From assembly GCF_900537115.1 (NCBI RefSeq), contig NZ_UNRG01000014.1, positions 1 through 64,000 of the forward strand: a stretch of DNA of 64,000 nucleotides. Direction: 5' to 3'. Below are positions 25,429-33,958 of this stretch, one piece after another. The position numbers and the translations under genes are program-made. Source of the DNA: Arthrobacter sp. Alg241-R88 (lineage in GTDB: Bacteria > Actinomycetota > Actinomycetes > Actinomycetales > Micrococcaceae). Within the stretch, counting starts at the first letter, position 1, and the number at the start of each line of letters is the position of its first letter. Under the pieces are notes generated by a model. It was given only the letters and a program-made list of their open reading frames with translations, did no database searches and was not told where the DNA came from.

Positions 25429-26589
25429 TCAGCCGGCCAGCCAGATGTCCGGGCCGAAGACCTCGTAGTGGATTCGGGTGGCCGGGATGCCGGCGTTGAT
25501 TGCCTCGTTGCGGATGTTCTTCATAAAGGGCAGCGGGCCGCAGAGGTAGAGGGACGCATCGGCCGGCAGGTCCACTTCGCGCAGGGACATGAAGCCTTCC
25601 TTCGCTCCCGCCTCCGGCTGTTCCAGCCACAGCTGCAGCTCGGCACCGTCCAGGCGCTCGACGTCGTCGGTCATCTGGCTGCGCAGGGCCCAGCTTTCCA
25701 GGGTGCTCTCGGCGTGAAGTACCAGCACCTGCCGTTCGGACCCGGAATCAGCCAGGGAACGCAGGATTGATGCGGTGGGCGTGCAGCCGATGCCGGCGGA
25801 CGCGAGCACCACCGGACGGTCGCCATCCTTGAGGGTGATCTCGCCGTACGGATTGGAGATTTCCAGGATGTCTCCCACCTGCACGTTGTTGTGGAGCACG
25901 GGCGAGACGTCGCCGCCGTCGTCCAGCTTGGTAGTGAAGCTGCGGGTGGTGCCCGCCTCGCCCGAAAGGGAGTATTGGCGGACCTGGCGAAGGCCTTCCG
26001 GCAGGATTACTTTCACACTGATGTACTGGCCGGGAAGCGCCTGCGTCACGGGGGTCTCGTCGGCGGGCTCGAGGGCGAAGGTCATAGATCCGGCCCCCGC
26101 GGGAGTTTTCGCAGCTACCCGCCATGGCGTCCACATCATGCTGTTGGCCTGCCCTGCGTACAGCGCCTTCTCGAGTTTGATCAACGCGTCCGCCATGAGC
26201 CAGTACACCTCTGTCCAGGCTTCCGCGATTTCGGGTGTGATGACCTCTGCCAAGTCTTCCGCAACGGCCGCGAACAGGTGCTCGTAGACCACCTGGTACT
26301 GCGGTTCGGTGATGCCCAGGGAGGCGTGCCGGTGCGCGATGCGCGAAAGGACAGTCTCGGGGAGGGTGCCCGGGTTGTTGACGAGGTGCGTGGCAAAGGC
26401 CGCAATGCTTCCTGCCAGGGCCTGCTGCTGGTTGCCGGAGCGTTGGTTCGAGCGGCTGAACAGGCCGTCCAGGAGTTCGGGGTGCGCGGCGAACAGCCGT
26501 TGGTAAAACTTGGGCGTAATTTCGCTGATGCGTGAACCAACAAGCGGCAACGTGGCTTCGATGACAGGGCGGGATTTGTCCGAGAGCAT
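25429..26589 (-). CDS. hmp: flavohaemoprotein (nitric oxide dioxygenase)
   Basis: A 386-residue flavohaemoglobin that oxidises NO to nitrate using NAD(P)H and O2. The globin domain (residues 1-140) includes ITPKFYQRLFAAHPEL and the proximal-His segment RIAHRHASLGI. The FAD domain has RQYSLSGEAG. The NAD(P) domain has VVLASAGIGCTPT and ends YEVFGPDIWL. I chose the ATG at 26589 because AGGAG lies 7 bases upstream; upstream in-frame codons are not needed for the fold. An NsrR-like regulator lies directly upstream and a palindromic site covers the promoter. Confidence 0.95.
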   Translation of the reverse strand: MLSDKSRPVIEATLPLVGSRISEITPKFYQRLFAAHPELLDGLFSRSNQRSGNQQQALAGSIAAFATHLVNNPGTLPETVLSRIAHRHASLGITEPQYQVVYEHLFAAVAEDLAEVITPEIAEAWTEVYWLMADALIKLEKALYAGQANSMMWTPWRVAAKTPAGAGSMTFALEPADETPVTQALPGQYISVKVILPEGLRQVRQYSLSGEAGTTRSFTTKLDDGGDVSPVLHNNVQVGDILEISNPYGEITLKDGDRPVVLASAGIGCTPTASILRSLADSGSERQVLVLHAESTLESWALRSQMTDDVERLDGAELQLWLEQPEAGAKEGFMSLREVDLPADASLYLCGPLPFMKNIRNEAINAGIPATRIHYEVFGPDIWLAG

Positions 26590-26669
26590 AGGAACTCCTG
26601 AGGTAGGGACCGGGGCCTTCGCCCGGCCTTTCTGAATACCCGCATTCGCAATGCTTGTATTCATATCCC

Positions 26670-26692
26670 AAGTTCTACACGCTGTAGAAGTT
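26670..26692. promoter_or_regulatory. palindromic operator upstream of hmp
   Basis: AAGTTCTACA-CGC-TGTAGAAGTT, an imperfect 10+3+10 palindrome (9 of 10 paired), 80 bases before the hmp start and 60 bases after the end of the NsrR-type gene. Likely binding site of that Rrf2 regulator; the sequence is not one I can match to a published NsrR box. Confidence 0.65.
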
Positions 26693-26752
26693 GCGATCAA
26701 ATCTTAGGATTGCCCTGGCCGTCCCGTTGCTGAGGAGGCAGCTTGCGCAGGG

Positions 26753-27202
26753 CTAAAGCCCGGGGCGCAGTCCGATCATTTCGAAGACCGGAGTCATCTG
26801 CCGGGAGGCCGGCAGATTAGCGATTACTACCCCGTCGAGCTCGCGGTAGAAGGACTCGCGGGCGCGGGACAGGGCAGCGCGGAGCTTGCACTCGTTGATG
26901 AGGGGGCAGTTGCCGCTGGGGGCGACGCATTCCGCCGCATCCGTTCGGGTGTCGAGTTGCCGAAGAATTTGACCGACGGTGGCACTCCGGCCACCATGGC
27001 TTAGCCGGGAACCGCCCGTCCGGCCCCGCTCCACCTCGATCAACCCCAGGTTGCGCAGTTTGGCCATCGCCTTGCTGACATGGTTGTAGGGCGTTCCCAC
27101 CGTATCGGCAATGTTTTGCGTGGTAAGCAGGGTGCCGTCAGGCGCAGCCGCAAGCACCATGAGGGCCCGCAGGCTCACGTCGGCAAAAGCATTGATTTTC
27201 AT
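26753..27202 (-). CDS. nsrR: Rrf2-family regulator, NsrR-like (Fe-S nitric oxide sensor)
   Basis: A 149-residue Rrf2 protein with N-terminal winged helix ADVSLRALMVLAAAPDG and PYNHVSKAMAKLRNLGLIEV. The cluster-binding Cys triad is ECVAPSGNCPLINEC (C-x6-C-x5-C), as in NsrR/IscR. NsrR holds an iron-sulphur cluster that reacts with NO and releases repression of hmp. The neighbouring flavohaemoglobin gene supports NsrR over IscR. The start ATG at 27202 is the family start MKINAFAD. Confidence 0.88.
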   Translation of the reverse strand: MKINAFADVSLRALMVLAAAPDGTLLTTQNIADTVGTPYNHVSKAMAKLRNLGLIEVERGRTGGSRLSHGGRSATVGQILRQLDTRTDAAECVAPSGNCPLINECKLRAALSRARESFYRELDGVVIANLPASRQMTPVFEMIGLRPGL

Positions 27203-27215
27203 GGCGGGGGCCGGT

Positions 27216-27716
27216 CTAGTCCACCCAGATAACGGGCTCGCTGGCGTCAGCCGCAAGCTCGCCGAACTCCCACGTCCGGGTGACGGCGTCGGCGGAGTAG
27301 GGCAAAACGGCGGCGAATACCGGGCCTTCGCGGTGCTCGGTGGCCACATGGATCGCGTCCGAGTCCTCCTCCACCAGCAGAATGTCACAAACCACCGCAG
27401 CGGCGCGAAAGTCCTCCCGGTTCTGGCGCAGCAGGGCGGTGAGGTCACTGATCATCGCATCGGCATCAAAGTCGCCGTCGGAACCTTCCCGGGCATCCGC
27501 CGGGGAAACGGCGACCAAGCGGACCTCGCCGTCGTTTTGCACAGTCAGGGCGAAGGGCAGGAAGCCGCCATTGCGCTGGAGCTGCTCCTGTGCGGCGCTG
27601 ATGCCCGTTCCTAGAAGGTTCTCAAGGTCCGTGGCCGTGCTCTCGGGAACGGTGTCGCGCCAGGAGGCTTGCCCGCCTGTCCCTGCTCCCGAGCCGAATG
27701 CGCTCTCTTCAGCCAT
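27216..27716 (-). CDS. conserved hypothetical protein
   Basis: A 166-residue protein from MAEESAFGSG to PVIWVD, acidic, without membrane segments or recognised motifs. A central DLTALLRQNREDFRAAAVVCDILLVEE and a later VATEHREGPVFAAVLPYSAD suggest a compact alpha/beta fold. It lies 7 bases after the phosphomannomutase stop and 13 bases before the nsrR start, all on the minus strand, so it is probably co-transcribed with the mutase. Start chosen as the first Met after the mutase stop; no clear ribosome site. Function unknown. Confidence 0.7.
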   Translation of the reverse strand: MAEESAFGSGAGTGGQASWRDTVPESTATDLENLLGTGISAAQEQLQRNGGFLPFALTVQNDGEVRLVAVSPADAREGSDGDFDADAMISDLTALLRQNREDFRAAAVVCDILLVEEDSDAIHVATEHREGPVFAAVLPYSADAVTRTWEFGELAADASEPVIWVD

Positions 27717-27723
27717 GCGTGGA

Positions 27724-29142
27724 CTAGGCCCGGACGATCGACAGGACGCGGTCCCGGATCCGCTCCATTGTTGTGCGGTCCGTAGCCTCAGCGTTGAGCC
27801 GGAGGAACGGCTCGGTATTGGACGGGCGCAGGTTGAACCAGTAGCTGCCGTCATTGGCGGTAAACGTGCTGCCGTCCATCCCGTCGATGGTGAGGTCTTC
27901 GTCGGCAAAAGCCAGGCGGACGCGCTCGACTGCTGCGGCCTTGTCCTCCACTTCGGAGTTGATCTCGCCGGACGACACGTAGGGCTCGTACTCGCGGCCC
28001 AGTTCCGAAAGCGGACCGTCCTGCTCGCCCAGGGCAGCCAGGACGTGCATTGCCGCCAGCATGCCGGTGTCTGCGTTCCAGAAGTCACGGAAGTAGAAGT
28101 GGGCTGAGTGTTCTCCGCCGAACACCGCCCCTTCCTTCGCCATGACTGCCTTGATGAAGGAGTGGCCAACCCGCGTACGGACAGCCCTGCCGCCGTCGTG
28201 TTCCACGAGTTCGGGCACGGCACGCGAAGTGAGGAGGTTGTGGATGATGGTGGGGGTGGCTTCTCCCTGCGCTTTGGCGCGGGCAATTTCGCGGCGGGCA
28301 ACCATCCCGGTGATGGCCGACGGCGAGACCGGCTCGCCCTTCTCGTCGATGACAAAGCAGCGGTCAGCGTCGCCGTCGAACGCCAGGCCGATGTCCGCAC
28401 CGTGCTGGAGCACTGCAGCCTGCAGGTCGCGGAGGTTCTCCGGCTCAAGCGGGTTGGCGGGATGGTTTGGGAAGGAGCCATCCAGCTCGAAGTACAGGGG
28501 AACGATGTCCAGGGGCAGTTTGGGGAGCAGGGCGTCGCCCAGGACTGCCGGGGTGGTGAGGCCGGCCATGCCGTTGCCTGCGTCCACTACCACCTTCAAC
28601 GGACGTGTTCCGGAGAGGTCCACCAGCTTGCGGAGGTACTCGGAGTAGTCCTTGAGCACGTCGCGGACGCTGACCTGGCCGCGCTTTTCCGCCGCTGGAA
28701 TGGAGCCGGTGTTCAGGTACTGCTCGGCCAGGGCCTGGATGTCCTTGAGGCCTGACTCCGAGGAGATGGGCACGGCCCCGGCCTTGGACATTTTGATGCC
28801 GTTGTAGCCTGCAGGGTTGTGGCTGGCGGTGAACGTGGCACCTGCACGGTTCAGGTAACCGCAGGCGAAGTACAGTTCGTCAGTGGAAATCAGGTCCAGG
28901 AGCTCAACGTCGGCGCCACGGGCGGTTGCGCCGCTGGCGAAAGCCTTGGTGAACTCCGGGGAGGAAGGGCGCATGTCGCCGCCCACCAGGATTGTCTGGC
29001 CCTGGAGCTGGAGGATGTCCACGAACGCGGCCCCCACGGCTTCAACGATTTCGGCGGTGATGGACTCGCCCACGATGCCCCGGACGTCGTACGCCTTGAA
29101 GGATGCCGAAAGGTCGAAAGTCGTTGTCTGTTCGCTAGTCAC
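27724..29142 (-). CDS. manB: phosphomannomutase/phosphoglucomutase
   Basis: A 472-residue alpha-D-phosphohexomutase that interconverts mannose-6-P and mannose-1-P (or the glucose pair), feeding GDP-mannose and cell-envelope glycan synthesis. Four domains are recognisable: FKAYDVRGIVGE; the phosphoserine loop TFTASHNPAGYNG; the metal-binding loop AFDGDADRCFV; and the sugar loop GGEHSAHFYFRDF. The C-terminal phosphate-binding RPSNTEPFLRL is also present. manB/pmm versus pgm preference cannot be read directly. It is divergent from recQ. Confidence 0.93.
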   Translation of the reverse strand: MTSEQTTTFDLSASFKAYDVRGIVGESITAEIVEAVGAAFVDILQLQGQTILVGGDMRPSSPEFTKAFASGATARGADVELLDLISTDELYFACGYLNRAGATFTASHNPAGYNGIKMSKAGAVPISSESGLKDIQALAEQYLNTGSIPAAEKRGQVSVRDVLKDYSEYLRKLVDLSGTRPLKVVVDAGNGMAGLTTPAVLGDALLPKLPLDIVPLYFELDGSFPNHPANPLEPENLRDLQAAVLQHGADIGLAFDGDADRCFVIDEKGEPVSPSAITGMVARREIARAKAQGEATPTIIHNLLTSRAVPELVEHDGGRAVRTRVGHSFIKAVMAKEGAVFGGEHSAHFYFRDFWNADTGMLAAMHVLAALGEQDGPLSELGREYEPYVSSGEINSEVEDKAAAVERVRLAFADEDLTIDGMDGSTFTANDGSYWFNLRPSNTEPFLRLNAEATDRTTMERIRDRVLSIVRA

Positions 29143-29317
29143 GGGATTTATCTTACGTGGACGGCGGAAGTGGCTGTGGAGGACGGGTTGGCAAGCGCGC
29201 TATGTGACGGCTGTTCCGGCGACCATGCGCGTTTTGTATCCCTGCCGTATCCCTGACGTATCCACGGAGGGGCGGCGTTTGGAGCCGCGTGTCAGGGGCG
29301 GCTGGGATACTGAATCA

Positions 29318-31507
29318 ATGGTCGATAACCAGCACTCCACAGCAACCGCAGAGCCAGCCGGAGGCTCCGCCTCCAACTCCGCAACCCACCACCAGGCACT
29401 GGAGGTGCTGCGCGAGCTTGTGGGACACCCCGGGGCTGCCTTCCATGAGGGGCAGTTTGAAGCCATTGAAGCGCTGGTCGACGGCGGCAGGCGGGCCTTG
29501 GTGGTCCAGCGCACGGGCTGGGGCAAATCGGCCGTCTATTTTGTGGCGTCCCTGCTGTTGCGCCGCCGCGGCGCCGGGCCCACGCTTATCGTTTCGCCGC
29601 TGCTGGCCCTGATGCGGGACCAGGTGGCTGCCGCTGCCAGGGCAGGGGTGCGTGCCGTCGCCATCAACTCCGCCAACCAGCTGGAATGGGACGCGGTCCG
29701 TGAGCAGCTAGCCAGTGACCAGGTGGACGTGCTGCTGGTCTCCCCGGAGCGGCTCACCAACCCGGCCTTCCGGGAAACCCAGCTGCCGGAGCTCATCCGG
29801 CGCACCGGCCTGCTGGTTATTGACGAGGCCCACTGCATCTCGGACTGGGGCCACGACTTCCGCCCTGACTACCGGCGGATCGCGGACTTGATCACCCAAC
29901 TGCCGGATAACGTTCCGGTCCTCGCTACCACCGCCACGGCAAACTCCCGGGTGGTGCACGACATCGAAGAGCAGCTTGGAGACGGGGTCCTCACCATCCG
30001 TGGTTCCCTGGGGCGTGACTCCCTGCGGATGGGCGTCCTGTCCTTGCCGGACTCGAAGCAGCGGCTGGGCTGGCTCCTGACGCATCTGGCCGACCTGCCC
30101 GGAAGCGGCATCATCTATACCTTGACTGTGTCGGCGGCGGAAGACACCGCGCGGCTCCTCGCCGAAGCCGGGCATGACGTACTGGCCTATACCGGCCGCA
30201 CCGATCCCGCAGACAGGGAACGCGCCGAGCAGCTGCTAAAGGACAACCAGGTCAAGGCGCTGGTGGCCACTTCGGCCCTGGGCATGGGCTTCGACAAACC
30301 TGACCTGGGCTTTGTGGTCCACCTTGGGGCGCCGTCTTCCCCGGTGGCCTACTACCAGCAGGTGGGCCGTGCCGGCCGAGGCGCCGCCAATGCCGACGTC
30401 CTGTTGCTTCCCGGCTCGGAGGACCGCGACATCTGGCAGTATTTCGCCACCGCGTCCATGCCCTCCGAAGAGAAAGCAGCGGCCGTCCTCACTGCCTTGG
30501 CTGAAGCCGGCACCGCACTCTCCACGGTGGCCCTGGAAGCGCGGGTTGACCTCCGCCGCACCCCGCTGGAACTGCTGCTTAAAGTCCTGTCCGTTGACGG
30601 CGCAGTGGAACGGGTGGGAGGCGGATGGCGGGCCACGGGCCAGCCGTGGGTTTACGACGCGGAGCGGTACAGCCGGATCGCTGAGGCGCGCGTGGACGAG
30701 CAGGACTCTATGGTGATCTACCAGGACACCGCCGGATGCCGGATGGAATACATCACCTCCGTCCTCGACGACGAAACCGCGCAGGCCTGCGGCCGGTGCG
30801 ACAACTGCGCAGGGCGCTGGTTCCCGGCAGACATAGCGGAAACCGCCACGGAGGCTGCCGGCCAGACCCTCAGCAGGGCAGGTGGGGTCCTGGAAGCCAG
30901 GCTCCAGTGGCCCAGCGGCATGGACCGCCTTGGCGTGCCGGTCAAGGGGAAGCTCAAGCCGGGGGAAGGGCTCGCCGAAGGGCGCGTTTTGGCCAGGCTG
31001 ACGGACCTTGGCTGGGGTGGCGCCTTGCGCGCGCTGTTTGCGGCCGGCGCCGAAGACCAGCCCGTGGATCCGGCCATGCTGCAGGCCTGCGTGCAGGTCT
31101 TGCGGGAGTGGGGTGCCGGCGACGCCCGCAATCCTGGCTGGAGCGGAGTCGGCCGGCCTGCCGCGATAGTAAGCATTCCGGCGCGGAGCAAGCCCGAGCT
31201 GGTGGGTTCCCTGGCCAGGGGAATCTCCGAGATCGGGCGCATTCCCTACCTTGGGGAGATGCAGCTCGCGCATGGTGGTCCCACCGGAGGCCGCGGCGGC
31301 AACAGCGCCTACCGGCTGGCCGGCGTGTGGGAGCGGCTGGTGGTGGGTCCTGAGCTCCAAGCTGCGCTGGCCGCTGTGCAGGGCCAGCCCGTGATGCTGA
31401 TCGATGACCTGGCAGACAGCCGCTGGACACTCACGGTTGCTGGCCGGGCACTGAGGCAGGCCGGGGCGGGAGCTGTCCTTCCGTTGGTCCTTGCCCAGGC
31501 CGGGTGA
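29318..31507 (+). CDS. RecQ-family helicase with C-terminal phosphoribosyltransferase-like segment
   Basis: A 729-residue ATP-dependent 3'-5' DNA helicase. Motif 0/I is QRTGWGKSAVYF (about residue 64) and motif II DEAH (about 168). ATTATANSRV, GRTDPADRERAE and QQVGRAGRG form the rest of the RecA pair. A Cys cluster with CGRCDNCAG (about 490) is the RQC zinc site. The last ~90 residues contain VMLIDDLADSRWTL, which fits the PRPP-loop pattern of type I phosphoribosyltransferases, with LVGSLARGISEIG before it. No HRDC domain is seen. I chose the ATG at 29318 (MVDNQHS); an upstream open frame is antisense to the mutase. RecQ acts in recombination repair; the role of the extra domain is unknown. 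Confidence 0.88.
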   Translation: MVDNQHSTATAEPAGGSASNSATHHQALEVLRELVGHPGAAFHEGQFEAIEALVDGGRRALVVQRTGWGKSAVYFVASLLLRRRGAGPTLIVSPLLALMRDQVAAAARAGVRAVAINSANQLEWDAVREQLASDQVDVLLVSPERLTNPAFRETQLPELIRRTGLLVIDEAHCISDWGHDFRPDYRRIADLITQLPDNVPVLATTATANSRVVHDIEEQLGDGVLTIRGSLGRDSLRMGVLSLPDSKQRLGWLLTHLADLPGSGIIYTLTVSAAEDTARLLAEAGHDVLAYTGRTDPADRERAEQLLKDNQVKALVATSALGMGFDKPDLGFVVHLGAPSSPVAYYQQVGRAGRGAANADVLLLPGSEDRDIWQYFATASMPSEEKAAAVLTALAEAGTALSTVALEARVDLRRTPLELLLKVLSVDGAVERVGGGWRATGQPWVYDAERYSRIAEARVDEQDSMVIYQDTAGCRMEYITSVLDDETAQACGRCDNCAGRWFPADIAETATEAAGQTLSRAGGVLEARLQWPSGMDRLGVPVKGKLKPGEGLAEGRVLARLTDLGWGGALRALFAAGAEDQPVDPAMLQACVQVLREWGAGDARNPGWSGVGRPAAIVSIPARSKPELVGSLARGISEIGRIPYLGEMQLAHGGPTGGRGGNSAYRLAGVWERLVVGPELQAALAAVQGQPVMLIDDLADSRWTLTVAGRALRQAGAGAVLPLVLAQAG

Positions 31508-31677
31508 GCCCAGGCGGGGTGAAACCAGGCCGGGTGAAAACCAACGCGAGCCGGTTTGCAGCCTGATCAGCCAGGGCAGCGGGCTTATGGCCGGTCAGGA
31601 GTGCGCTTCAGGGAGGGAGTGCCAGTGGTCGGGCCCATGTAACCGGCTTCAGCCTGGCAGGGCCGGGGGATGGGAGC

Positions 31678-33108
31678 CTAGACCCGCTGGGCGTTGCGCT
31701 GGCTGACTTCCGCACCGGCATGCCGTGGCAGGAACAGGCTGTCTGCCGTGCTGGCCAGCATCAGCACTGCCATGGCGAGAAAGGCGCCGCGGAAGGGTCC
31801 GGCGGCGTCGTCAGGAAATGTGCCCAGGCCGTCAAAGAGCCGGATCAGTAAGGCTCCCACAGCGATGCCTGCGGCAGCGGCCAGTTGGACCAGGGTGGCA
31901 GAGACCGTGTTCGCCGAGGTGAGCTGTGCCGGTGCGATGTCGGCGTACTGAACCGACGCGTAGGCCGAGAAACCGATGGAGCGAAAGGCTCCACTGCAGA
32001 CCAACAGGGCGAAAGTCAGCGGCTCGGGCGTCTCCGGCGTGAGCAGGGCGCAAAGCACAAAAGTAGCCGCAGAGGCAACCGACGCAAAGACGAGCACCGC
32101 TTTGAAGCCGAACCGTCGAATCAGGGGAGTTGTAGCGGGCTTGATGCCGATGTTGCCGATGAACACAGCGGCCACCATGGCCCCGGCGTGCAGCGGGGTC
32201 CAACCGAACCCGGCTTGGAACATCAGGGGCAGCAGGAAAGGGACCAAACTGATGGTCAACCGGTAAGCGAACCCGCCGGTGGCCATGGCCCGGAACGTCC
32301 GGGTGCTGAAAACCCCGAGGTCAAAGAGCGGATAGCGAACCCGCCGCATCCACAGCACGGCACAGGCGACAGCAACCGCGCCTGCTCCTGCACTCAGGGC
32401 GGCCCAGGGAGCGGGGTGGGTGCTCACCAATTCGAGGCCCCCCACCAGGGCCCCCACGCCGAGCGTCGTGAGGAACAGCCCCAGCCAGTCCAGCCGCCGC
32501 CCCCGGTCGCCTGCCGCTGCCGGGACCAGTCGGAGTGCGGCCAGGAATGCAGCGGCACCCAGCGGGAGGTTGATCAGGAAGATCCAGTGCCAGGACAAAT
32601 AGGTCGTGAGGGCCCCGCCCACCAACGGAGCGAGGACCGGTGCCAGGAGGCCGGGCCACACAAGGAACGCCGTAGCGCGAAGGAGTTCCGCTTTCGGCGT
32701 CCCGCGAAGGACCAAAAGAGTTCCGACGGGAACCATCATGGCCCCGCCAAGCCCCTGCATGATCCTGCTGAGGGTGAGCGCGGTAAGGTCCTGGCTCAGC
32801 GAGCAGGCCAAGGATGCCAAGGTGAAGATCGCGATGGCAAGGCAAAACACAAGCCGGGCGCCAAACCGTTCAGCCAGCCAACCGCTCAGCGGGATGCCCA
32901 TGGCAACGGTCAGCAGGTATGCCGTCATCGTGATGTTCACGTCTGCGGGGGGAACCCTGAAGTCGTCAGCGATGTTGGGGATGGCCGTGGTGAGGACGGT
33001 GCCGTCCAGGAACTCCATAAAGAAGGTCGCGGCCACCAGCAATGCCAGCCGGGGACTCCAGGCCTGCGTGCTGCCTGGCGTCTCATCCACCGTGTCGCTT
33101 GCTGCCAT
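31678..33108 (-). CDS. MFS drug exporter, DHA2 (EmrB/QacA) type
   Basis: A 476-residue proton-driven exporter. N-terminal helix LALLVAATFFMEFLDGTVL leads to TAIPNIADDF, the D1-motif typical of the 14-helix DHA2 group. Motif A is GWLAERFGARLVF and motif C-like RIMQGLGGAMMVPVGTLLVL. Many hydrophobic segments follow. The ATG at 33108 gives MAASDTVDE; the longer reading frame would run into tRNA-Ser. Substrate unknown. The 170 bases beyond its stop, towards recQ, hold no gene. Confidence 0.9.
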   Translation of the reverse strand: MAASDTVDETPGSTQAWSPRLALLVAATFFMEFLDGTVLTTAIPNIADDFRVPPADVNITMTAYLLTVAMGIPLSGWLAERFGARLVFCLAIAIFTLASLACSLSQDLTALTLSRIMQGLGGAMMVPVGTLLVLRGTPKAELLRATAFLVWPGLLAPVLAPLVGGALTTYLSWHWIFLINLPLGAAAFLAALRLVPAAAGDRGRRLDWLGLFLTTLGVGALVGGLELVSTHPAPWAALSAGAGAVAVACAVLWMRRVRYPLFDLGVFSTRTFRAMATGGFAYRLTISLVPFLLPLMFQAGFGWTPLHAGAMVAAVFIGNIGIKPATTPLIRRFGFKAVLVFASVASAATFVLCALLTPETPEPLTFALLVCSGAFRSIGFSAYASVQYADIAPAQLTSANTVSATLVQLAAAAGIAVGALLIRLFDGLGTFPDDAAGPFRGAFLAMAVLMLASTADSLFLPRHAGAEVSQRNAQRV

Positions 33109-33212
33109 CCGTTCATCATTCCACCGCCGCGGGATCCCGGGATGCATCTGTCCGCACCGCGGACGGGGAGGGCAGCCGGGGCAGCAAGCAGCACCATCGG
33201 CGGGTACGCAAA

Positions 33213-33237
33213 AGGCCCCGGTCCAGGACCGGGGCCA
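33213..33237 (-). terminator. terminator of tRNA-Ser(GCT)
   Basis: GGCCCCGGTCC / GGACCGGGGCC stem with a 2-base loop followed on the minus strand by TTTT, directly after the tRNA. Confidence 0.9.
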
Positions 33238-33241
33238 AACG

Positions 33242-33329
33242 CGGAGACGGGGGGATTTGAACCCCCGGTGGAGTTGTGCCCCACACTTCATTAGCAGTGA
33301 AGCCCATTCGGCCGCTCTGGCACGTCTCC
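33242..33329 (-). tRNA. tRNA-Ser(GCT)
   Basis: 88-nt class II tRNA: acceptor GGAGACG/CGTCTCC, anticodon stem CTTCA/TGAAG with loop CTGCTAA (anticodon GCT, reads AGC/AGU), long variable arm, T-arm GGGGGTTCAAATCCCCC. CCA not encoded. Confidence 0.96.
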
Positions 33330-33428
33330 AATTGCTATTCCTAGCCCACCAAGGATACGCAGAACGTGGCACGCAGTGCAAAACGGGCCGCAAGACCCTT
33401 CAAAGTGCCCGCGGGGATCGCCCGCCGG

Positions 33429-33956
33429 CTACGAACGCGGGACCTGCCCGGGCCGCACCAACCTGATTTCGCGCAGGTTCTCCCAGTCGGGGATCACGTC
33501 CGCCGCGCCGTCGGGTGTGAAGCCGAAATGGCTGTAGAAGCCAATCGCACGCCCGTTCTCAGCAGCCACCCACAGGCTTGCCGCGCTGTCGCCCAGTGCT
33601 GCCTCCAGGAGCCGGCGCCCCAGTCCCAGCCCCTGGTGCGATGCCAACAGGTAGAGTCCCCACAATTCCAGGGCCCCGGACGAGGGCGGCCCTGCTGAAT
33701 GCCAGGAGTCGCCGGAAGGCACACGCCGGATACCCGCGAACCCCTCGATCACGCCGTCGTCGCAGGCCACCCAGGCGTCCGCAGGCTCCGTGCTCTCCAA
33801 GAGGTGGCGCCACAGCGGCAGGCGGTTATCGGGAGTCTGTGACGCCAGGAACCCCTCGGACAGCATGCCGCGGTACGTCTCCTGCCAGCAGCGGACGTGG
33901 ACCTCCGCCAGCCGCTCCACGTCAGTCCGCGCGGCCCGCCGCACGGCCAGGGACAC
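33429..33956 (-). CDS. GNAT-family N-acetyltransferase
   Basis: A 175-residue acetyl-CoA-dependent acetyltransferase. The opening VRRAARTDVERLAEVHVRCWQETYRG is typical. The acetyl-CoA loop is LLASHQGLGLGRRLLEAAL (Q-x-x-G-x-G/A class), followed by NGRAIGFYSHFGF. Substrate unknown. It starts 2 bases after the oligopeptidase stop, so the two are probably co-transcribed, though a functional link is not evident. Confidence 0.87.
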   Translation of the reverse strand: MSLAVRRAARTDVERLAEVHVRCWQETYRGMLSEGFLASQTPDNRLPLWRHLLESTEPADAWVACDDGVIEGFAGIRRVPSGDSWHSAGPPSSGALELWGLYLLASHQGLGLGRRLLEAALGDSAASLWVAAENGRAIGFYSHFGFTPDGAADVIPDWENLREIRLVRPGQVPRS

Positions 33957-33958
33957 CG

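Noticed and set aside
28883..29317. Longer N-terminus for RecQ
   Set aside because: The extension lies antisense to the phosphomannomutase N-terminus and adds no domain; ATG at 29318 fits the helicase start.
31480..31677. Repeats CAGGC(C/G)GGGTGA after recQ as a regulatory array
   Set aside because: Only three short degenerate copies at the gene end; looks like simple slippage, and no gene or promoter feature depends on it.
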